DNA of 64,000 bases from assembly GCF_000526415.1 (NCBI RefSeq), contig NZ_JAGA01000003.1, positions 806,001 to 870,000 of the forward strand, written 5' to 3'. Origin of the DNA: Kallotenue papyrolyticum. Its GTDB lineage: Bacteria; Chloroflexota; Chloroflexia; Chloroflexales; Kallotenuaceae. The translations under genes were made by a program, and so were the position numbers. Below are positions 43,085 through 53,396 of the stretch, one piece after another (the first letter of the stretch is position 1; each line of letters begins with the position of its first letter). Below the pieces are notes generated by a model. It made no database searches. It was not told the DNA's origin and saw only the letters and a list, made by a program, of their open reading frames with translations.

Positions 43085-43372
43085 ATGGAGTGGCGCGCGT
43101 GGCTGTGGATGCTGCTCTGGTCCACGGCGCGTCGCGGTCTGCACTGGTGGCAGGTATGGACACCGCAGGCATGGCGATCGCCGACACACGGGCAGGGCCT
43201 GGTCGAGTATGCGTTGATCCTTGTTTTAATTGCAATTGTTGTGATCAGTACGCTCAGCGCACTCGGCCAGCGCACTAGCCAGATGTTCGACGAAGTCAAC
43301 TGTGGGCTGCAACAGGGCGTGTATCACCGCGACAGCGGGCATGGGTACAGCAATCGCTGCCGTGTTCGCTGA
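43085..43372 (+). CDS. Flp-type pilin, orphan
   Basis: 95 residues. The pilin core is HGQGLVEYALILVLIAIVVI, with a prepilin peptidase site after the first Gly (G before QGLVEY; Glu at mature +5, Tyr at +6), then a membrane/assembly helix. The leader is long (about 37 residues, Trp-rich MEWRAWLWMLLWST), and the mature protein ends NRCRVR with two Cys residues after the helix. Flp pilins build Tad pili for adhesion, but no tad genes are in the window. GAAAGGAGG precedes the ATG. Confidence 0.75.
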   Translation: MEWRAWLWMLLWSTARRGLHWWQVWTPQAWRSPTHGQGLVEYALILVLIAIVVISTLSALGQRTSQMFDEVNCGLQQGVYHRDSGHGYSNRCRVR

Positions 43373-43400
43373 TGAGCAGCAATCGCCATCGTCGGTCATG

Positions 43401-43427
43401 CGGCGGATGAGCGCGCCTCATCCGCCG
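43401..43427. terminator. hairpin between pilin gene and the convergent hypothetical gene
   Basis: CGGCGGATGAG pairs perfectly with CTCATCCGCCG (11 bp, 5-nt loop) between convergent stops; a bidirectional terminator without strong T-runs. Confidence 0.55.
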
Positions 43428-43447
43428 TCACTGTGTCTGCGGCGGCC

Positions 43448-43738
43448 TCAGTTGCGCGAAGACCACGCGAGTTGGTCACACGCGACCACGAGCGGCACAC
43501 CCATGTCGTCCGGCACGTCGCCATGCAGATGACGGCACAGCACGCCGCGCCGCGCCTGCTCCAGCAGCCAGGCCAGTGCCGCTTCGGCCGCCACTGCCGG
43601 CGTCGGGTAGTCGCCCTGCCAATCACGGCGTATCTGCGCGTTGTGTATCGCCCAGCCCCACGCTCCCGCCGGCGCGCGCGTGATCGTGATGCCCAACTGC
43701 TCCAGAACCGCGGCCAGTGCCGCGTCTCGCCGGTTCAT
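43448..43738 (-). CDS. hypothetical small protein
   Basis: 96 residues, no recognised family. The sequence opens MNRRDAALAAVLEQLGITIT and has AWGWAIHNAQIRRDWQGDYP, then helical AVAAEAALAWLLEQARRGVL and a HLHGDVPDDMGVPLVV end. No signal peptide or membrane helix. Start 43738 is supported by GGAGGAGCGC directly upstream. The gene lies between the pilin and YceI genes, convergent with the former and divergent from the latter. Confidence 0.6.
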   Translation of the reverse strand: MNRRDAALAAVLEQLGITITRAPAGAWGWAIHNAQIRRDWQGDYPTPAVAAEAALAWLLEQARRGVLCRHLHGDVPDDMGVPLVVACDQLAWSSRN

Positions 43739-43822
43739 GCGCTCCTCCACGTCCTGTCGGATGCCGCTCCAGCATAGCACGCAGCGCCCGCCTGCGGATC
43801 CATCCAACGACCGATCGCGGCC

Positions 43823-43851
43823 TTGACAAATTGGACCAAAGTCGGTATTGT
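43823..43851 (+). promoter_or_regulatory. promoter of the yceI-like gene with palindrome in the spacer
   Basis: TTGACA (43823-43828), 17-bp spacer, TATTGT (43846-43851). The spacer contains TTGGACCAA, a short palindrome that could be an operator. Confidence 0.75.
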
Positions 43852-43908
43852 TGTGTTGCTTACCAAATACAAGCGGCTATCATAATAGTAGCAAGGAGGA
43901 AGGACACC

Positions 43909-44484
43909 ATGGCCTGGCAGATCGACACCGCTCACTCGGAGATCCTGTTCTCGGTGCGGCACATGATGATCTCGACGGTGCGCGGCAAGTTCCGGCAGTT
44001 CAGCGGCACGGTCGAGGGCGACGAGCGCAATCCGACCGCGGCGAAGGTGTATGTCGAGATCGACGCCGCCAGCATTGACACCGGCAACGCCGACCGCGAC
44101 CAGCATCTGCGCTCGGCGGACTTCCTGAACGTCGAGCGGTATCCCAAGATTACCTTCAAGAGCACCAGGATCGAGCAGCTTGACGATCAGCACTTCAAGC
44201 TGCACGGCGATCTGACGATCCGCGACGTGACGCGACCGGTAGTCCTGGATGTCGAATATGCCGGCATGGCCAAGAGCCCATGGGGCACCTTCAGCGCCGG
44301 CTTCAGTGCCCACACCAAGATTAAGCGCAGCGACTGGGGGCTCAGCTGGAACGTAGCGCTGGAGACGGGCGGCTGGCTGGTGAGCGACGAGATCAAGGTT
44401 GACATTGAGCTGGAGTTGATCAAGCAGCCGGAGCAGGCCCAGAGCGAAGCCCAGGCCGAGGCTGCGTCGCTGCACAACGCCTAA
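43909..44484 (+). CDS. YceI family lipocalin-like protein
   Basis: 191 residues. YceI domain hallmarks: WQIDTAHSEILFSVRHMMIS, VRGKFRQFSGTVEGDERNPT, DQHLRSADFLNVERYPKITF, DLTIRDVTRPVVLDVEYAG and GFSAHTKIKRSDWGLSW. The fold binds polyisoprenoid-type lipids in a beta-barrel. There is no signal peptide, so it is cytoplasmic, unlike E. coli YceI. A Glu/Ala-rich tail of about 18 residues is extra. AAGGAGGA and a near-consensus promoter predict strong expression; a hairpin follows the gene. Confidence 0.93.
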   Translation: MAWQIDTAHSEILFSVRHMMISTVRGKFRQFSGTVEGDERNPTAAKVYVEIDAASIDTGNADRDQHLRSADFLNVERYPKITFKSTRIEQLDDQHFKLHGDLTIRDVTRPVVLDVEYAGMAKSPWGTFSAGFSAHTKIKRSDWGLSWNVALETGGWLVSDEIKVDIELELIKQPEQAQSEAQAEAASLHNA

Positions 44485-44535
44485 GCCATGCCTGCCGTCC
44501 GCGTCGCTCCAACCCCTCAGACGTGGAACGTAGCG

Positions 44536-44569
44536 TGAAGGCCCTGACCGGCACCGGCCAGGGCCTTCA
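44536..44569. terminator. hairpin between yceI-like gene and the helicase gene
   Basis: TGAAGGCCCTG pairs perfectly with CAGGGCCTTCA, with an inner CCGG/CCGG pair, between two convergent genes. Tail is not T-rich. Confidence 0.6.
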
Positions 44570-44631
44570 GCACGGTGTATCAGCAGGTCTGCCCAACGCC
44601 TCTGCCGCCTGTCGCCGGCGCGCGCTCGGCG

Positions 44632-47181
<2,550 letters not shown>

Positions 47182-47230
47182 AGCTGCCCTGCCTCCGTGT
47201 ACGGCGGTAGTGTAGCACGAAGCTGCCGCC

Positions 47231-47296
47231 TTGACATCCCTGAACGCCGTGGTAAAGTTATGACTCGCTGGTCAATAAATGAAATCAGGGTCATAA
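47231..47296 (+). promoter_or_regulatory. promoter and operator region of the tetR-efflux operon
   Basis: A consensus -35 TTGACA (47231-47236) is followed about 17 bp later by a weak -10 (TAAAGT/AAAGTT). The inverted repeat TTATGAC (47258-47264) / GTCATAA (47290-47296) and the palindrome TGAC-6-GTCA (47261-47274) lie between the promoter and the tetR ATG, fitting TetR autorepression. Confidence 0.6.
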
Positions 47297-47305
47297 GCAA
47301 GCACC

Positions 47306-47962
47306 ATGGCGATCAACGAGAGCGCTGCGCCGCGTTCGCTGCGCGAGCGGCAACGGCAGGAGCGCGAACAACTGATTCTGGATGCCGCCGCGCAGGTCTT
47401 TGCCGACAAGGGCTACCACCAGGCCACCATCGAGGAGATCGCCGCGCGCGTGGGCATCGCCAAGGGGACGGTCTATCTCCATTTCCCCACCAAGGACGAT
47501 CTGCTGCTGGCGCTGCTGGAGCGGCTGGCGCGCGCCTTTGCCGAGATGGTGGAACACATCGCGGCGCAACCGCTCAGCGCGCGCGAGCGGCTGGAGCAGA
47601 TCGTGAGCCACACCTATGCCCAGCTCCACGACCGGCGCGTGCATCTGCTGCTGAGCCTGGGCGACCAGCCCGGCGTGAGCCGCCAACGGCTGGAAGAGCA
47701 CGCTGCCCTGCGCGCCCAGACGCAGCGCGCCATGCAGGGCATTCGCGCGATCCTGGAGCAGGGACAGCGCGCAGGCGAGTTCGACGCGCACCTGCCGCTG
47801 GGCGTGATGCTGCACCTGTTCCTGGCACTGCTCTCGCCGCGCAAGTATGGCCATCTGATCAAGGACCTCGACCTGCCGCCGGCCGAACTGGCGCGCACCG
47901 TGCTGCGCGTGTACCTGTGCGGCATTCTGGCACGACCCCAGGAGGACAGACACCACCCATGA
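47306..47962 (+). CDS. TetR family transcriptional regulator
   Basis: 218 residues. The TetR_N helix-turn-helix spans about 20-66: REQLILDAAAQVFADKGYHQ, then ATIEEIAARVGIAKGTVYLH and FPTKDDLL. The C-terminal ligand domain is helical. Its stop overlaps the ATG of the DHA2 transporter gene (ATGA), so it almost certainly represses that transporter and itself through the palindromes just upstream, and is relieved by the transported compound. Ligand unknown. Confidence 0.93.
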   Translation: MAINESAAPRSLRERQRQEREQLILDAAAQVFADKGYHQATIEEIAARVGIAKGTVYLHFPTKDDLLLALLERLARAFAEMVEHIAAQPLSARERLEQIVSHTYAQLHDRRVHLLLSLGDQPGVSRQRLEEHAALRAQTQRAMQGIRAILEQGQRAGEFDAHLPLGVMLHLFLALLSPRKYGHLIKDLDLPPAELARTVLRVYLCGILARPQEDRHHP

Positions 47963-49602
47963 ACGACACCATCGCACTCGACACACCCCACTACTCGCGC
48001 CGCGACACGCTGCTGACCATGATCAGCGTGCTGCTGGTAATGCTGCTGGCGACGCTGGATCAGACCATTGTCGGCACGGCCATGCCACGCATCATCGCCG
48101 AGCTACAGGGCTACCAGCACTACACCTGGGTTGCGACGGCCTATCTGCTCAGCTCGACGGTGATGGTGCCAATCTACGGCAAGCTGTCGGACCTGTTTGG
48201 CCGCAAGCCGATCTTTCTCTTCGGGCTGATCGTCTTTCTGCTGGGCTCGTGGCTGTCGGGCGCGGCGCGCAGCATGAACCAACTGATCGCCTTCCGCGCG
48301 CTGCAAGGCCTGGGCGCGGCGGCGCTGCTGCCGATCGCCATCGCCATCGTCGGCGACCTGTTCGCGCCGCGCGAGCGGGCACGCTGGCAGGGCATCACCG
48401 GCGCGGTCTTCGGTCTGTCGGCGATCACCGGGCCGCTGGTGGGCGGCTGGCTGACCGATCACGCTTCCTGGCGCTGGGTCTTCTACGTCAACGTGCCGCT
48501 GGGCCTGGTCGCGCTGGCGACGCTGATCTTCCTGATGCCGACGCTGCGACCGCGGCAGCGCGAGGTGCGCATCGACTACCAAGGCGCGGCGCTGCTGATC
48601 GTGGCGACGGTGCCGCTGTTGCTGGGCCTGAGCTGGGGCGGAAGCGAATATGCCTGGCGCTCACCGGTGATCATCGGCCTGTTCGTGACGGCGGCGCTGG
48701 GCAGTCTGGCCTTTGTGCTCTACGAGCACCGGCTGGAGCGGCGCGGCGGTCAACCGATCATCGAACCGAGTCTGTTCCGCAATCGCATCTTCAGCATCGC
48801 GGTGCTGATCACGATAATCACCAACATGGCGCTGTTCGGGGCGATCTTCTTCCTGCCATTGTTTGTGCAGGGCGTGGTCGGCGCATCGGTAACCAACAGC
48901 GGCCTGATCCTGACGCCGCTGATGCTGACCGCGATCGGTGCCAGCGTACTGTCGGGACAGATCATCGCCGCGCGCGGCGCCTACAAGATCAACGCGATCG
49001 TTGGCATGCTGATCAGCATCCTGGGCGCCTGGCTGCTGACTCGGCTCGATGTGCACGCCACGCGCGCGCAGGTCACGCTGGCGATGGTGGTGATGGGCCT
49101 GGGCATGGGCGTGGGCATGTCGCTCTACACCCTGGTAGTGCAGAACGCGCTGCCGACGCGCATCGGCCAGGCCACCTCGGCGCTGACCTTCTTCCGCTCG
49201 ATCGGCAGCACCGTGGCGCTGGCGGCGATGGGCGCGCTGCTCAACAACACCTACCTGCCGGCCTTCCAGAACGCGCTGCCGGCGCAGCTGGCCCAGCGCC
49301 TGCCTGCCGAGGCGCTGCAGGTCTTCGGCAACCCGCAGGTGCTGCTCTCGCCGGAGATTCATGCCCAGCTCACGCAGCGCTTCGCCCAGGCCGGACCGCG
49401 CGGCGTGAGCATGCTGGAGACGCTGCTGAGCGCGGTCAAAACCGCGCTGGCCCAGAGCGTACACACCGTCTTTCTCTTCAGCCTGGCGTTGATGATCGTG
49501 GGCTTGGTCGTGGTGCTGTTTCTGCCGGAGATCGAACTGCGCAGCAGCCGTCAGCGCCGCGATGAAACCATCAGCGCCGGTGAGCCGCTGGCGCTGGCCT
49601 AG
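47959..49602 (+). CDS. MFS drug:H+ antiporter, DHA2 (14-helix) family
   Basis: 547 residues. Typical motifs: LLVMLLATLDQTIVGTAMPR (motif D1 of the 14-helix family), YGKLSDLFGRKPIFLFGLIV (motif A), FRALQGLGAAALLPIAIAIV (motif B) and GLSAITGPLVGGWLTDHASW (motif C, antiporter). Between the last helices is a longer extracytoplasmic loop (about 430-480) typical of EmrB-like proteins. It probably exports a hydrophobic drug or toxic metabolite. It is translationally coupled to tetR; a strong terminator follows. Confidence 0.93.
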   Translation: MNDTIALDTPHYSRRDTLLTMISVLLVMLLATLDQTIVGTAMPRIIAELQGYQHYTWVATAYLLSSTVMVPIYGKLSDLFGRKPIFLFGLIVFLLGSWLSGAARSMNQLIAFRALQGLGAAALLPIAIAIVGDLFAPRERARWQGITGAVFGLSAITGPLVGGWLTDHASWRWVFYVNVPLGLVALATLIFLMPTLRPRQREVRIDYQGAALLIVATVPLLLGLSWGGSEYAWRSPVIIGLFVTAALGSLAFVLYEHRLERRGGQPIIEPSLFRNRIFSIAVLITIITNMALFGAIFFLPLFVQGVVGASVTNSGLILTPLMLTAIGASVLSGQIIAARGAYKINAIVGMLISILGAWLLTRLDVHATRAQVTLAMVVMGLGMGVGMSLYTLVVQNALPTRIGQATSALTFFRSIGSTVALAAMGALLNNTYLPAFQNALPAQLAQRLPAEALQVFGNPQVLLSPEIHAQLTQRFAQAGPRGVSMLETLLSAVKTALAQSVHTVFLFSLALMIVGLVVVLFLPEIELRSSRQRRDETISAGEPLALA

Positions 49603-49614
49603 CCCAGCACGCTA

Positions 49615-49647
49615 CGGCGTCGGTCATTTGACCGACGCCGACTTTTT
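49615..49647 (+). terminator. intrinsic terminator of the tetR-efflux operon
   Basis: CGGCGTCGGTCA pairs perfectly with TGACCGACGCCG (12 bp, 2-nt gap) followed by AC and TTTTT; a further T7 run lies at about 49654. Confidence 0.9.
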
Positions 49648-49758
49648 GATCATTTTTTTGATATATTCATCACGGCTTTGATCACGCTCGTAAGCAAGGT
49701 CGTGTAGCATCGTAGCAGGTTGCCGTGCCGAAGCCGGCTGATGCACAAGGGTGAAGCA

Positions 49759-51018
49759 ATGCGAGCACGACTCTTACCACGCCGTCTCCATACTCTCCTT
49801 CCGCTAGTTGCACTGCTGCTGATGGTTGCTCCAGTGCTGGCGCGCAGTGCCGCCGACCGACGGCACGAGCGCGAGACGCGCTTCTACGTACCCCGGCCCA
49901 ACCATGGCGCCATCGCACAGATCGCCGAGCTGACTGCCCAGGGGCGCAAACAGGAGGCACGGCTGATCCGCGCCATGATCGAAACGCCCACCGCGGTATG
50001 GCTGACCGGCGGCACGCCGCGCGACGCCGAAGGGCAGGCGCGCCAGATCACGCGCCAGGCGGCCGGCAAAAAAGCCGTGCCCGTGCTGGTGCTATACAAC
50101 ATTCCCTTCCGCGACTGCGCCCAGTACTCGGCGGGCGGCGCGACGAATGTCGCCGAGTATCGGGCCTGGATCGATGGCGTCGTGCGCGGCATCGCCGACC
50201 GCCGCGCCATCGTGATCCTGGAGCCAGACGGCCTGGGCATCATTCCATGGTACACCACCATCAACGGGCAGCTAGAGTGGTGCCAGCCCGCGGAAGCCGA
50301 CCCGGCCACCGCCGCCGCGGAGCGCTTTGCCATGCTGCGCTATGCCGTGGAGCAGCTCAGCGCGCTGCCGCGCACGCAGGTCTATCTGGACGGCACGCAT
50401 GACGGCTGGCTGGGTGTCGGCGACATCGCCGATCGCCTGATCAAAGCGGGCGTGCAGCAGGCCGATGGCTTCTTCCTGAACGTCTCCAACTACCGCTGGA
50501 CCGATCGGCTGGTGCGCTACGGCAGCTGGATCAGCCAGTGCATCGAACTGGAAGAGCAGGTGAGCTGGTGGAATCCGGCCTGGTGCGCCAGCCAGTACTA
50601 CCCCGCCGATCCCAACGATGTCAGCACCTGGGAACGCACCGACGCCGACTATCAGCAGCGCTGGGCGAGCGTGGGCATCACGCCCGATCCGGCCCAGATG
50701 GCCCACTTCGTGATCGACACCAGCCGCAACGGTCAGGGGCCGTGGACACCGCCCGCCGGACGCTATCCCGACCCGCAGGATTGGTGCAATCCACCGGGCC
50801 GCGGCCTGGGCGCGCGTCCGACCAGCGTCACCAACCATGCGCTGGTGGATGCCCTGCTGTGGATCAAAGTACCCGGCGAGTCGGATGGACAGTGCAGCCG
50901 TGGGCTGGGCAGCGGCGTCGTCGATCCGGAATGGGGCCGTGTCGATCCACCTGCCGGCCAGTGGTTCCCGGAACAGGCCCTGCAACTGGCACAACTAGCC
51001 AATCCGCCGCTGCGCTGA
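49759..51018 (+). CDS. secreted glycoside hydrolase family 6 (cellulase/cellobiohydrolase)
   Basis: 419 residues. A signal peptide (MRARLLPRRLHTLLPLVALL ... VLARS) precedes a GH6 catalytic domain. Signatures: VPVLVLYNIPFRDCAQYSAG, RRAIVILEPDGLGIIPW (the EPD proton-donor motif), VYLDGTHDGWLGVGDIADRL, FFLNVSNYRWTD, FVIDTSRNGQGPW and LLWIKVPGESDGQC. GH6 enzymes hydrolyse beta-1,4-glucan with inversion. There is no carbohydrate-binding module or linker. The gene is isolated between two terminator/promoter regions. Start 49759 is chosen to begin the signal peptide; MHKGEAM (49741) is possible. Confidence 0.93.
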   Translation: MRARLLPRRLHTLLPLVALLLMVAPVLARSAADRRHERETRFYVPRPNHGAIAQIAELTAQGRKQEARLIRAMIETPTAVWLTGGTPRDAEGQARQITRQAAGKKAVPVLVLYNIPFRDCAQYSAGGATNVAEYRAWIDGVVRGIADRRAIVILEPDGLGIIPWYTTINGQLEWCQPAEADPATAAAERFAMLRYAVEQLSALPRTQVYLDGTHDGWLGVGDIADRLIKAGVQQADGFFLNVSNYRWTDRLVRYGSWISQCIELEEQVSWWNPAWCASQYYPADPNDVSTWERTDADYQQRWASVGITPDPAQMAHFVIDTSRNGQGPWTPPAGRYPDPQDWCNPPGRGLGARPTSVTNHALVDALLWIKVPGESDGQCSRGLGSGVVDPEWGRVDPPAGQWFPEQALQLAQLANPPLR

Positions 51019-51129
51019 TCCCACCCGCACGCTGCCACTCCAGCCCTCCTCTCAACCTCGGCCGCGCCGTCGGTGAGCATCCCCCTCACCGGCGGCGTCC
51101 GACTTTAGACCAATGCTGAGCTGCGCGGC

Positions 51130-51159
51130 TTGACGCACGCGGCGGCAGAGTGCTATACT
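51130..51159 (+). promoter_or_regulatory. promoter of the ABC-2 exporter operon
   Basis: TTGACG (51130-51135), 18-bp spacer, TATACT (51154-51159). Transcription from about 51166 gives a leader of roughly 290 nt before the ATPase gene, containing a small ORF and two hairpins. Confidence 0.75.
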
Positions 51160-51179
51160 GCGACGCGGAGGTTCACCTG

Positions 51180-51248
51180 ATGAGCGCCATGATCCGAACA
51201 ACGAACACCATCCGTCACCACAGGATCAGTGCGCCCAGGTTCAGGTAA
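51180..51248 (+). CDS. 22-residue leader peptide of the ABC-2 exporter operon
   Basis: A short frame starts at ATG 51180 with GGAGG 8 nt upstream and encodes MSAMIRTTNTIRHHRISAPR FR before TAA. It begins about 14 nt after the predicted transcription start and ends 24 nt before a perfect intrinsic terminator. This is the arrangement of ribosome-mediated attenuation, where stalling on the leader prevents terminator formation. It is too short for database families. Five Arg and two adjacent His codons could be stall points, as could an antibiotic acting on the ribosome. Confidence 0.5.
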   Translation: MSAMIRTTNTIRHHRISAPRFR

Positions 51249-51272
51249 CAGTCTGCAACACAACCATCGCAG

Positions 51273-51299
51273 CCGTGGGCGCCACCGCCCACGGTTTTT
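51273..51299 (+). terminator. leader terminator (attenuator) of the ABC-2 exporter operon
   Basis: CCGTGGGCG pairs perfectly with CGCCCACGG (9 bp, 4-nt loop) followed by TTTTT, inside the 5' leader and 159 bp before the first structural gene. Confidence 0.8.
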
Positions 51300-51317
51300 G
51301 CTTGCCGAAGACTGCCG

Positions 51318-51342
51318 CAGCCGTGGGCGCGCCTCACGGCTG
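51318..51342 (+). promoter_or_regulatory. second leader hairpin, partial copy of the first
   Basis: CAGCCGTG pairs with CACGGCTG and is followed by TTGTTGTG. The segment CGCAGCCGTGGGCGC is repeated in both hairpins (51269-51283 and 51317-51331), so alternative pairing between the two hairpins is possible. Confidence 0.55.
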
Positions 51343-51457
51343 TTGTTGTGAGCACCGGCAGCACGGCCCTGATCCAACGCACAGGCAGCGACCGATCGCC
51401 CGACGGATGACGTGGATGACGATCATGGCCAGACTAGTACAGAGAGGACCGTACAGC

Positions 51458-52483
51458 ATGGATCTGGCGATCAAAACCGAGTGCCTAGGCCGCGTCTATC
51501 GCATCAAGGGCGCCAAAAAGGGCGAGCTCAAAGAGCGCGTGGCGCTCGCCGATGTCAACCTGGAGGTGCCGCGCGGCCAGTTCTTCGGCCTGCTGGGGCC
51601 CAACGGCGCGGGCAAATCAACGCTGATCAAGATTCTGACCACGCTGCTGGCGCCGACGCAGGGCGTGGCCTACGTCGCCGGCTATGATGTGGCGCGCGCG
51701 CCGCAGCGCGTCCGTCCGCTGATCAACATGGTCAGCGGTGGCGAGTCGTCCGGCTACGGCCTGCTGACCGTGCGCGAAAACCTGTGGATGTTCGGTCAGT
51801 TCTACGGCCTGGACAGCAAAACTACCTACCGGCGCATCGATGCGCTGCTGGAGATGATCGGCCTGAGCGATCGGGCCAACACCAAGACCTCCGATCTCTC
51901 CACCGGCCTGCGCCAGAAGATGAATATCGTGCGCGGCTTTCTGACCGATCCGCAGGTGATCTTTCTGGACGAGCCGACACTGGGCCTGGACGTAGGCGCC
52001 AGCCGCGAGGTACGCCACTTCGTGCGCGCCTGGATGGCCGAGAATCCCAGTCGCACGCTGCTGCTGACCACGCACTACATGGCCGAAGCCGAGGAGCTGT
52101 GCGAACGTGTGGCGATCATCAACGCCGGACGCGTCCTGGCCTGCGACTCGCCCGCCAACCTCAAGCGCCGACTGCAGCAGGAGGCCATCTTCCAACTGGA
52201 GGTCACGCCGCTGCGCAACGGCGCGCTGGCTGCCTTCGAACACATTCCCGGTCTGCGCAAGGTGACGCATATCCCCCACGATGGACGTTCCGAGCTGCAG
52301 GTGATCCTGGATGCCGACGAGGTGCTGGCCACGGTGATCGCCACGCTCTCGGCGCACGGCGCGCATCTGCTCAACCTGCGCAAGCGCGAGCCAACGCTGG
52401 AAGACGTGTTTGTCGATCTGGTCGGCCTGAGCATGGCCGAGGCCGAGCAGCAGGGCGCACATGCGGACCAGAGCGCGGCCTGA
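51458..52483 (+). CDS. ABC-2 type exporter ATP-binding protein (DrrA/NatA-like)
   Basis: 341 residues. Walker A FFGLLGPNGAGKSTLIKILT, Q-loop region INMVSGGESSGYGLLTVREN, ABC signature DLSTGLRQKMNIVRGFLTDP (L-S-x-G as LSTGL), Walker B VIFLDEPTLGLD and H-loop LLLTTHYMAEAEELCERVAI. A DrrA-type C-terminal extension (about 240-341) is present. With the two permeases it forms an exporter for drugs, lipids or polysaccharide. Start 51458 follows GAGAGGA by 9 bp; upstream ATGs in the frame are weaker. Confidence 0.92.
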   Translation: MDLAIKTECLGRVYRIKGAKKGELKERVALADVNLEVPRGQFFGLLGPNGAGKSTLIKILTTLLAPTQGVAYVAGYDVARAPQRVRPLINMVSGGESSGYGLLTVRENLWMFGQFYGLDSKTTYRRIDALLEMIGLSDRANTKTSDLSTGLRQKMNIVRGFLTDPQVIFLDEPTLGLDVGASREVRHFVRAWMAENPSRTLLLTTHYMAEAEELCERVAIINAGRVLACDSPANLKRRLQQEAIFQLEVTPLRNGALAAFEHIPGLRKVTHIPHDGRSELQVILDADEVLATVIATLSAHGAHLLNLRKREPTLEDVFVDLVGLSMAEAEQQGAHADQSAA

Positions 52484-52511
52484 GCGCGCCGCGCGCGGAC
52501 AAGGAGGAATA

Positions 52512-53396
52512 ATGCAACCTGCAACCCATTCGCAACGCGGCTACCGTCCGCTGGCGCAACCGTCGGGCGGCGCCGGCAGCGCGACGGGCTGGCGCCTGTT
52601 TCTGCGCACGATCATCGCGCGCGCCTATCCGCGCGTGATCGGCCAGCAGCGCGAAAAGGCCTGGATCTTCTTCGAAACGCTGCTGCCGTTTCTGGCGACC
52701 ACCGGCTACGTGTATGTGTACCGCGCCATGCGCGCGCCGGAGGAGTATATCGGCTTTGCCGTGATCGGCGGCGCGATGACCGCCTTCTGGCTCAACGTGA
52801 TCTGGAGCATGGCCACGCAGATGTACTGGGAAAAGGAGAACGGCAATCTGCCGCTCTTTATTATCTCGCCGACGTCGTTGATGGCGATTCTGCTGGGCAT
52901 GGCGCTGGGCGGCATGCTCGCCACGCTGCTGCGCGCCGTGGTGGTGCTGACGCTGGGTAGTTGGCTGTTCGATGTGCACTTTAGCGTGGCGAGCTTCGGG
53001 CAGCTGGTGGCCGTCTTTGCGATCACCATGGCGGCGCTCTACGGCCTGGGCATGCTCTTCGCCTCGGTATTTCTGCTGTTTGGCCGCGATGCCTGGCAGA
53101 TCGCGCAAATGCTCCAGGAGCCGATCTACTTCATCTCCGGCTTCTACTTCCCGGTAAAGACCTTTGGACTGGCGCTGGCGCTGGTTGCCTCCGTACTGCC
53201 GTTGACGCTGGGGATGGACGCCATGCGCCAACTGGTGCTGCCCAACGGCGCGGCGCTGGGCCTGCTGCCCGTGCCGCTGGAGATCGGCGCGCTGCTGGCG
53301 CTGGCGGTGGTCAACATCGCAGCGGCGCGCTTCTGGCTGGCCTACATCGAGCGTCAGGCGATCCAGCATGGCGCGTTGACCGACCGGAGGAAATGA
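52512..53396 (+). CDS. ABC-2 type exporter permease, first
   Basis: 294 residues with about six membrane segments after a cytoplasmic N-terminus. ETLLPFLATTGYVYVYRAMR and MYWEKENGNLPLFIISPTSL are typical of ABC-2 membrane proteins; QIAQMLQEPIYFISGFYFPV carries the conserved P near the fifth segment. AAGGAGGA lies 5 bp upstream of ATG 52512. It is the second gene of the three-gene exporter; its stop overlaps the start of the next permease. Confidence 0.88.
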   Translation: MQPATHSQRGYRPLAQPSGGAGSATGWRLFLRTIIARAYPRVIGQQREKAWIFFETLLPFLATTGYVYVYRAMRAPEEYIGFAVIGGAMTAFWLNVIWSMATQMYWEKENGNLPLFIISPTSLMAILLGMALGGMLATLLRAVVVLTLGSWLFDVHFSVASFGQLVAVFAITMAALYGLGMLFASVFLLFGRDAWQIAQMLQEPIYFISGFYFPVKTFGLALALVASVLPLTLGMDAMRQLVLPNGAALGLLPVPLEIGALLALAVVNIAAARFWLAYIERQAIQHGALTDRRK

